DNA of 64,000 nucleotides. Source: JAWXCE01 sp033764775. GTDB lineage: Bacteria; Pseudomonadota; Alphaproteobacteria; Rhizobiales; Rhodomicrobiaceae. The stretch spans positions 140,233 through 204,232 of the forward strand of contig JANRIQ010000030.1 of the NCBI GenBank assembly GCA_033764775.1, in the 5' to 3' direction. This document shows, one piece after another, positions 58,464 through 64,000 of this stretch (its first letter is position 1; each line of letters starts with the position of its first letter). Below the pieces are notes generated by a model, which was given only the letters and a program-made list of their open reading frames with translations, was not told where the DNA came from and searched no databases. A program made the position numbers and the translations under genes.

Positions 58464-59522
58464 ATGCGAATATTCGAGTGCCAGGTCTGCCAACAGCTTT
58501 TGTACTTCGAGAACATGGTGTGCGAAAGCTGCGGCAGCCGGCTCGGTTTCGTGGCGGAGGATCTCACCCTGAGGGCGCTTCGCGAAACCGGATCGGGCTT
58601 GGCGCCTGTCGACGCCGATCAAACTTACAAATTCTGCGTGAACGCTGCGGAGGACGCCTGCAATTGGCTGATCCCGACGCAGAGCGATGCCGCGTATTGC
58701 GAGGCGTGCAAGTTCAATCACACCATCCCGGATTTGTCCGATCCAGAAAACCTCATTCGCTGGCGCAAGATGGAGGTGGCGAAACACCGGCTCATCTACA
58801 CCTTGCGCAGGCTCCGCCTTCCGCTTGTGAACAAGGTTGAAGATCCGCATGGTGGCCTGGGGTTCGATTTCATCGCGGATGTGCCGGTTGAGGGGGGAGC
58901 CCGCGTCATCAAGGTCATGACCGGGCACGAAAACGGCCTCATCACCATCAACCTGTCCGAGGCGGACGACAGCTCGCGCGAGCTGATGCGCGGCCATATG
59001 GGCGAGCCGTACCGCACGCTGCTCGGCCATCTTCGGCACGAAATTGGCCACTACTACTGGGAGCGCCTCGTCCGCGACACCGAGCATCTGGCGGAGTTCC
59101 GCTCCCTGTTCGGCGACGAGACGGCGGATTACGGCGCCGCGCTTGCGGCGTACTACGTCAACGGTCCAGCCATCGGCTGGCAGAACAGCTTTGTGAGCGC
59201 CTATGCAAGCGCCCATCCGTGGGAGGATTTCGCGGAGACCTGGGCGCATTACCTGCATATTCTCGACACGCTGGAGACAGCCACCGCGTTTCGCATGCGG
59301 CTCGACCCGACTGCGGGGGCCGATCCAGATTTGAAGGTTGCGATCACCTTCGACCCATTCCGCGCGCCTTCGGTCGCCCAGCTTATGCAAGCCTGGCTGC
59401 CGCTCATCTACGCGGTGAACAGCCTCAATCGGAGCATGGGTCAGCCCGATCTCTATCCGTTCGTGATCAGTCCGGCGGTCGTGACCAAGCTCGAATTCAT
59501 CCATAAAATCGTACAGACATAA
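58464..59522 (+). CDS. Zinc-ribbon putative metallopeptidase
   Basis: 352 residues. N-terminal zinc ribbon with CQVCQQLLYFENMVCESCG, further Cys (FCVNAAEDACNW, YCEACKFN), then a gluzincin-like active site LRHEIGHYYWERL (HExxH) near residue 195 and ETWAHYLHILD as third-ligand region. Matches the 'zinc-binding metallopeptidase' family common in proteobacteria. No signal peptide: cytoplasmic. Follows ecfG by 18 bp, so probably in the same stress operon. Substrate unknown. Confidence 0.9.
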   Translation: MRIFECQVCQQLLYFENMVCESCGSRLGFVAEDLTLRALRETGSGLAPVDADQTYKFCVNAAEDACNWLIPTQSDAAYCEACKFNHTIPDLSDPENLIRWRKMEVAKHRLIYTLRRLRLPLVNKVEDPHGGLGFDFIADVPVEGGARVIKVMTGHENGLITINLSEADDSSRELMRGHMGEPYRTLLGHLRHEIGHYYWERLVRDTEHLAEFRSLFGDETADYGAALAAYYVNGPAIGWQNSFVSAYASAHPWEDFAETWAHYLHILDTLETATAFRMRLDPTAGADPDLKVAITFDPFRAPSVAQLMQAWLPLIYAVNSLNRSMGQPDLYPFVISPAVVTKLEFIHKIVQT

Positions 59523-59523
59523 A

Positions 59524-59548
59524 AAAGCGCGCCAAGCTGGCGCGCTTT
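59524..59548. terminator. Bidirectional terminator
   Basis: Perfect 11-bp stem AAAGCGCGCCA/TGGCGCGCTTT with a 3-base loop. Immediately after the peptidase stop on the plus strand. On the minus strand it is followed by further T and lies 20 bp after the PRC-barrel gene, so it can stop both convergent transcripts. Confidence 0.9.
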
Positions 59549-59568
59549 CGTTGGATGCAATCCCGAGG

Positions 59569-60180
59569 TTAGCGGGGAGTCGTGGCAGGCGGCGTCGGCT
59601 CGCCGGTCACGCGCTCCTTAGCGTCCTGATACGCTTCGCGAGCCTTATCGCCGTATTCGGCCGCTTTCTCACGAGCCTTCTCACCGTACTCAGCCGCTTT
59701 CTCGCGAGCTTTCTCGCCATACTCGGCGGCTTTGTCGCGGGCGCGCGCGCCCCACTCTTTCAGCTTCTCGGTCACGCCAACGCCTTTATCGAGGCGTGTG
59801 TAAGTAGGCGCGGCCTTCAACTGGTCGCGGGTCACCTCGATGCGGATGTAGGAGCGGCCCGCCTCGTCGGTCTCGCGGGACAGCGAGGTGAAAGGAACAG
59901 CGACGTTCTTCTCCCCGATGCCGAGAAATCCGCCAACGCCGATGATGACGGCGGCGACGCGGCCATCGGGATCGAAAACGAGTTCGTTCACATCGCCCAG
60001 GTCTTCCTTGGCGCCATTGCGCACCTTTTCGCCGATAAGCCCGCTCGAGAGCACCTCACCGGTCATTTGCGAAGGGATAAACGCGATGGACGGCGCAGTC
60101 GGAGCCGGCTGCGCGTGTGCGATGACCGCGCCGCCGAGAATGACCGCGAGGGCCGCGGCGCTCGCAAATGTTTTGATCAT
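59569..60180 (-). CDS. Exported PRC-barrel protein with helical 11-residue repeats
   Basis: 203 residues from the ATG at 60180 (GGAGGATTGATC upstream). Signal peptide ending AHAQ; residues 38-125 are a PRC barrel (GEVLSSGLIGEKVRNGAKEDLGDVNELVFDPDGRVAAVIIG). The C-terminal part repeats AAEYGEKAREK three times in a row (about 150-185), an amphipathic LEA-like helix. Such proteins are periplasmic and stress-associated in Rhizobiales. An EcfG-like promoter upstream agrees. Confidence 0.88.
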   Translation of the reverse strand: MIKTFASAAALAVILGGAVIAHAQPAPTAPSIAFIPSQMTGEVLSSGLIGEKVRNGAKEDLGDVNELVFDPDGRVAAVIIGVGGFLGIGEKNVAVPFTSLSRETDEAGRSYIRIEVTRDQLKAAPTYTRLDKGVGVTEKLKEWGARARDKAAEYGEKAREKAAEYGEKAREKAAEYGDKAREAYQDAKERVTGEPTPPATTPR

Positions 60181-60239
60181 GATCAATCCTCCATGAATTG
60201 CCGCTGGACATAATGGCCAGCTTTTGTAAGCTTAATACA

Positions 60240-60264
60240 AACTGGTAAGCGTCGGGTTTGTTCC
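60240..60264 (-). promoter_or_regulatory. Near-consensus EcfG-type promoter for the PRC-barrel gene
   Basis: On the minus strand GGAAC (60264-60260), 16-base spacer, AGTT (60243-60240), 60 bp before the ATG. One base off consensus at the -10. GGGTT/AACCC repeats flank the -35. Confidence 0.5.
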
Positions 60265-60368
60265 AACCCGGCTAATGGTCGCGCTTGTCGAAGTGCGCAG
60301 CCGAAATTACTTATCCCCGCATGGTGCGCCGCCGTCACACTGCCGTCAGGCTTTTTGGTGGAGACGGC

Positions 60369-61784
60369 ATGAGCGACACAACCCATTTATCACTTCCCTA
60401 TATCGAAGCGGCGCAAGCGCAAAAGCACGTCACCCACAATGAGGCGCTGCGGGCGCTCGACGCCATCGTGCAACTCTCGGTGCTCGACCGCGACTTGACC
60501 GCCCCGCCCGGCTCGCCGGCGGACGGCGCCCGCTACCTCGTCGCCGCGTCGCCAACCGGCGCCTGGTCTGGCCAGGCCGGCAAGATCGCCGCGTGGCAGG
60601 ACGGCGCCTGGGCTTTCTACACGCCCAAAACCGGCTGGGCCGCCTGGATCGCCGACGAACAGCTTTTCCTCGTCCATAACGGCTTGGTCTGGTCAAGCCC
60701 GGCCCCGCCCGCCGTGCTCGCCGCCTTGCTCACCGCCCAAGCGCTGCAAAACCTGTCGCTGCTCGGCGTCAACACCACGGCGGACGCGACCAACAAGCTG
60801 GCCGTCGCCTCGGCCGCCTCCCTGTTCAACCACGCGGGCGCAGGTCACCAGCAGAAGATCAACAAGAACGCGTCCGGCGACAGCGCAAGCCAGCTCTATC
60901 AAACCAATTTCTCCGGCCGCGCCGAAATCGGGCTTCTCGGCAACGACGACTTCGCGTTCAAGGTCTCGCCCAACGGCACCACCTTCACCACGGCCCTCCT
61001 TCTTGATCGCACCACTGGCCAGGTGGAGGCGACGGATGGCGCGGCGGCGCTCCCCGCCATCACGTTCCAGTCCGATACCGACACGGGCTTTTGGCGCGTC
61101 GCCGCCAACACCATCGGCATTGCCGTCGGCGGCGCCGAGCAAGCGCGCCTCGACGCTATCGGATTGGGCGTCGGCGGCGCGGCGACGGGCGTGAACAAGC
61201 TTGAGGTGACCGGCTCGGCCGCCCGCTTCCGGCGCACTTCGGCCGGCAACTTCACCTTCAGCGTAGACGCCGACAACGGCAAGGGCGACATCGTCTTCAA
61301 CGGCTACTCGGACACCCCACTCGCCGGCAGCCAGTTTCAGTTCAACCGCCGCCGGGGCGCGCTGGGGACGCCCGCGGCGGTCGATAACGGCGATCTGCTC
61401 TTCGCCCTCCAGGGCCAGGGCTGGGACGGGGCGGCCCTTCGCAACGCCTGCCAGCTCTGGGGGCGGGTGGACGGGACGGTGTCCTCCGGCGTCGTGCCCG
61501 GCCGCTGGGAGTTCTACGCGACGGATACGGCGGGCGCCGCCGGCTTGCGGATGACGCTAAAGGGCGACGGGCGCCTTGGGATCGGCGTGACGTCGCCGTC
61601 CTGCTCGCTGCACACCAACGGCCCGATCCGGCCAGCGTCTTACACTATCGCCACGGCCCCGTCTGCGTCGGCGAGCGGAGCCGGCGCCATGATTTACGTG
61701 TCGAACGAGAGCGGCGGGGCCGTCATCGCCTTCTCGGACGGAACCAACTGGCGGCGGGTGACGGACCGGGCCGTCATCTCTTAA
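60369..61784 (+). CDS. DUF2793 phage-tail/GTA-like protein
   Basis: 471 residues from the ATG at 60369. N-terminal DUF2793: SLPYIEAAQAQKHVTHNEALRALDAIVQLSV and GSPADGARYLVAASPTGAW. The middle and end read like a tail-fibre shaft, with TFQSDTDTGFWRVAANTIGIAVGG and GRLGIGVTSPSCSLHTNGPIR. DUF2793 occurs in prophages and gene transfer agents. No other phage gene is nearby, so it is an orphan or remnant cargo. Its stop overlaps the convergent dnaE by 4 bp. Confidence 0.87.
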   Translation: MSDTTHLSLPYIEAAQAQKHVTHNEALRALDAIVQLSVLDRDLTAPPGSPADGARYLVAASPTGAWSGQAGKIAAWQDGAWAFYTPKTGWAAWIADEQLFLVHNGLVWSSPAPPAVLAALLTAQALQNLSLLGVNTTADATNKLAVASAASLFNHAGAGHQQKINKNASGDSASQLYQTNFSGRAEIGLLGNDDFAFKVSPNGTTFTTALLLDRTTGQVEATDGAAALPAITFQSDTDTGFWRVAANTIGIAVGGAEQARLDAIGLGVGGAATGVNKLEVTGSAARFRRTSAGNFTFSVDADNGKGDIVFNGYSDTPLAGSQFQFNRRRGALGTPAAVDNGDLLFALQGQGWDGAALRNACQLWGRVDGTVSSGVVPGRWEFYATDTAGAAGLRMTLKGDGRLGIGVTSPSCSLHTNGPIRPASYTIATAPSASASGAGAMIYVSNESGGAVIAFSDGTNWRRVTDRAVIS

Positions 61785-64000
61785 ATCCGCGCGATGTCGA
61801 GAACGCCGGGCAGCGATTTCAGCGCGCCGGCGTTTTTCGGGCTCAGGTCGAAGCCGCCGCCGAGAAACAGCTCCACCTCCCGCCCGGCGTCGTTGAGGCG
61901 CAATCGCAAACGGATCTGGCTCGAACCGTTGCGCTTCAGCAGCTTGCAGAAATCGTCAACGCTCAGCGACGCATCCGCGCGCACCTCGAAGCCGACGCTC
62001 TCTCGGCCGAGCGCTTTCTCCAGGCTTTGGACGGCGGCGGCGCGCACCTTGACGTTCTCGCCGTCCAGTTCCCCCTCGGCGACGACGATCACCGCCTTGC
62101 CCGGCTCCAGCAAGTCGCCGGCCGCAGCCAGCGTGTCGGAGAACACCACCGCCTCGAATTGCCCGGTCGGGTCGGAGAAGCCGGTGAACGCGAATTTGTT
62201 GCCGGCCTTCGAGCGCCGCTCCTGATGGCTGACCACTGTGCACGCCAGACGCGCCTCCGCCCCGCCCTGGTTTTTCACCTTCGCCTCGAACTCCGACCAG
62301 CGCAGGATGTTGAGCCGCGACAGCGCCTCGGCGTGTTCATCGAGCGGGTGGCCGGAGAGATAAAAGCCCACGGCGCCAAGCTCTTGCGTCAACGTCTCCA
62401 CATGGCCCCAGGATGACGTGGGGCGGAGTTTGATCGCCTCGGGCTGGGCGCCCCCAAGCAGGCTGAACTGCCCCGAGGCGCGATCGTCGGCAAGGCGCAG
62501 CGCGGCGGTCATCAGCGTCTCGGCGTTGGCGTAAATGCGGGCGCGGTTCGGCTCCAGGGCGTCCAGCGCGCCCGCCGCGACCAGCGTCTCTAGCCCGCGC
62601 TTGCCGAGTGTGCGCGGGTCGATGCGCCGCATGAAGTCCCCCATGTCGCGATAGGGCGCGTCGCGCCGCTCCGCCGCAACGTGCTCCGCCGCCGCACGAC
62701 CCATGTTTTTGAGCGCGGCAAGGCCGTAGCGGATGGCGCCGGCCTCGGGCCGGAAGTCCGCCGCGGAATGGTTCACGCACGGCGGCTTGACCGCGATGCC
62801 GCGGCGCTTCGCCTCCTGCGCGAACATGTAGAGCTTGTCTGTGTTCGCCATATCGTAGGTCATGGTGGCGGCGAGAAACTCGACCGGATGGTTGGCCTTC
62901 AGATAGGCCGTGTGGTAGGCGAGCAGCGCATAGGCCGCCGCGTGGGATTTGTTGAAGCCGTAGCCCGCGAACTTGGCGACCAGTTCGAAAATGTAAGCCG
63001 CGCGGGCCTTATCGACGCCCTTGCCCACGGCGCCCTCCACGAAGCGCGCCTGCTGCTTGTCCATCTCCGCTTTGATTTTCTTGCCCATCGCGCGGCGCAA
63101 CAAATCGGCCTCGCCGAGGCTGTAGCCCGACAGCTCCTGCGCGATCTGCATCACCTGCTCCTGATAGATGATGACGCCGTAGGTCTCCTTCAGGATCGGC
63201 TCGATCAGCGGATGCAGGTAATCGGGCGTCTCAAGCCCGTATTTGCGGTTGATGTAGGGGTCGATGTTGTCCATCGGGCCGGGGCGGTAGAGCGCCACCA
63301 TGGCGATGATGTCCTCGAAGCGGTCGGGCTTCAGCCGCTTCAGGCTCTCGCGCATGCCCGTCGACTCGAGCTGGAACACGCCCACCGTATCGGCCTTGGC
63401 CAAAAGCTCGTAGGAGCGCTTGTCGTCGAGTTCGAGCTTGCTCAGATCGATGTCGATGCCGCGTCCGCGCTTGATGAGCGCGACAGCCTTCTCGAGCACC
63501 GTCAGCGTCTTCAGGCCCAGGAAGTCGAACTTCACGAGACCGGCGGCCTCGACCAGCTTCCAGTTGAACTGCGTGATCGGGAAACTCGACTTCGGATCGC
63601 GATAGAGCGGCACGAGCTGATCCAGCGGCCGGTCGCCGATCACCATGCCTGCCGCGTGCGTCGAGGCGTGCCGGTAAAGTCCTTCGAGCTTCTGCGAGAT
63701 TTCGAGCAGCCTTGCGACGAGCGGTTCCTTGTCGCGCGCCTCCTGCAGCTTCGGCTCGCTCGCGATCGCCTCTGGGAGCGTGATCGGGTTCGCCGGATTC
63801 TGCGGCACGAGCTTGCAGAGCTGATCGACCTGCGGATACGACATCTGCAGCACGCGCCCGACGTCGCGCAGTACCGCACGCGCCTGCAATTTTCCGTGCG
63901 TGATGATCTGCGCCACTCTGTCCGCGCCGTACTTCTTCTGCACGTAGCGGATCACCTCGTCGCGCCGCTCCTGGCAGAAGTCGATGTCGAAGTCCGGCAT
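61781..64000 (-). CDS. dnaE: DNA polymerase III alpha subunit, C-terminal part (cut by window edge)
   Basis: 739 residues open to the right edge, so the N-terminal PHP domain and part of the palm lie outside. Visible: catalytic palm PDFDIDFCQERRDEVI at the cut, HASTHAAGMVIG, the fingers with VALYRPGPMDNIDPYINRKYG and YGVIIYQEQVMQIAQ, the helix-hairpin-helix region around GFNKSHAAAYALLAYHTAYLKA, and an OB domain ARLACTVVSHQERRSKAGNKFAF with FSDPTGQFEAVVFSD. Replicative polymerase, cytoplasmic. No frameshift. Confidence 0.97.
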   Translation of the reverse strand: MPDFDIDFCQERRDEVIRYVQKKYGADRVAQIITHGKLQARAVLRDVGRVLQMSYPQVDQLCKLVPQNPANPITLPEAIASEPKLQEARDKEPLVARLLEISQKLEGLYRHASTHAAGMVIGDRPLDQLVPLYRDPKSSFPITQFNWKLVEAAGLVKFDFLGLKTLTVLEKAVALIKRGRGIDIDLSKLELDDKRSYELLAKADTVGVFQLESTGMRESLKRLKPDRFEDIIAMVALYRPGPMDNIDPYINRKYGLETPDYLHPLIEPILKETYGVIIYQEQVMQIAQELSGYSLGEADLLRRAMGKKIKAEMDKQQARFVEGAVGKGVDKARAAYIFELVAKFAGYGFNKSHAAAYALLAYHTAYLKANHPVEFLAATMTYDMANTDKLYMFAQEAKRRGIAVKPPCVNHSAADFRPEAGAIRYGLAALKNMGRAAAEHVAAERRDAPYRDMGDFMRRIDPRTLGKRGLETLVAAGALDALEPNRARIYANAETLMTAALRLADDRASGQFSLLGGAQPEAIKLRPTSSWGHVETLTQELGAVGFYLSGHPLDEHAEALSRLNILRWSEFEAKVKNQGGAEARLACTVVSHQERRSKAGNKFAFTGFSDPTGQFEAVVFSDTLAAAGDLLEPGKAVIVVAEGELDGENVKVRAAAVQSLEKALGRESVGFEVRADASLSVDDFCKLLKRNGSSQIRLRLRLNDAGREVELFLGGGFDLSPKNAGALKSLPGVLDIARI

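Overview
This is a GC-rich, densely packed stretch of a chromosome from an alphaproteobacterium, probably of the Hyphomicrobiales/Rhizobiales type (genus not determinable). The best evidence is the PhyR/NepR/EcfG general stress response cluster, which is known only from Alphaproteobacteria. A DUF1236 protein, a nnr-glnB-glnA gene order, a CioAB oxidase and a C-P lyase gene set agree with this. No transposase, integrase, rRNA operon or CRISPR array was seen. One tRNA (Asp) is present. Both window edges cut genes: nuoD on the left and dnaE on the right.

Layout. 1-3460 (minus): start of the complex I operon nuoA-nuoB-nuoC, then three non-nuo genes, then nuoD. 3650-5377: a secreted DUF1236 protein, tRNA-Asp and an S1/P1 nuclease. 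5525-13209: an accessory-looking locus with a TIR-STAND-FGE protein (plus) converging on a minus-strand operon of a peptide-type binding protein, a diadenylate-cyclase-like protein and an adenosine deaminase, behind an AT-rich leader. 13210-15750: cyanide-insensitive bd oxidase cioAB plus a 31-residue DUF2474 subunit. 15963-19622: CBS protein, LapG-type peptidase, gamma carbonic anhydrase, cysE, enoyl-CoA hydratase. 19619-23312: phnCDE phosphonate importer divergent from a hexapeptide phosphonate-metabolism protein, with a five-copy Pho box array between them. 23410-27243: two divergent MFS transporters. 27248-33059: PHA-depolymerase-like esterase, TPR protein, GH3-like protein, NAD(P)HX repair enzyme. 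33361-35344: sigma-54-type promoter, glnB, glnA.

35538-37586 holds an autotransporter gene flanked by two 115-bp direct copies of the glnA 3' end, a clear insertion or duplication scar. 37751-43359: small channel, membrane protein, thioredoxin-like protein, DUF4846 protein, porin, membrane J-domain protein. 43524-50054: phnK, a DUF2945 protein, an RTX protein, then phnL-phnM-phnN and a DUF1045 2H phosphoesterase. The C-P lyase core genes phnGHIJ are absent from the window. 50051-53645: assorted metabolic genes. 53758-60180: Crp/Fnr regulator and the general stress response locus (kinase, CsbD, DUF1328, PhyR, NepR, EcfG, PRC-barrel protein), with several EcfG-type promoters readable by eye. 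60369-64000: orphan phage-tail-like DUF2793 protein and the C-terminal 739 residues of DNA polymerase III alpha.

The strongest candidates for something undescribed are the 5.5-12.7 kb locus and the glnA-flanked autotransporter islet. All functional assignments come from motif recognition by eye; no database search was run.
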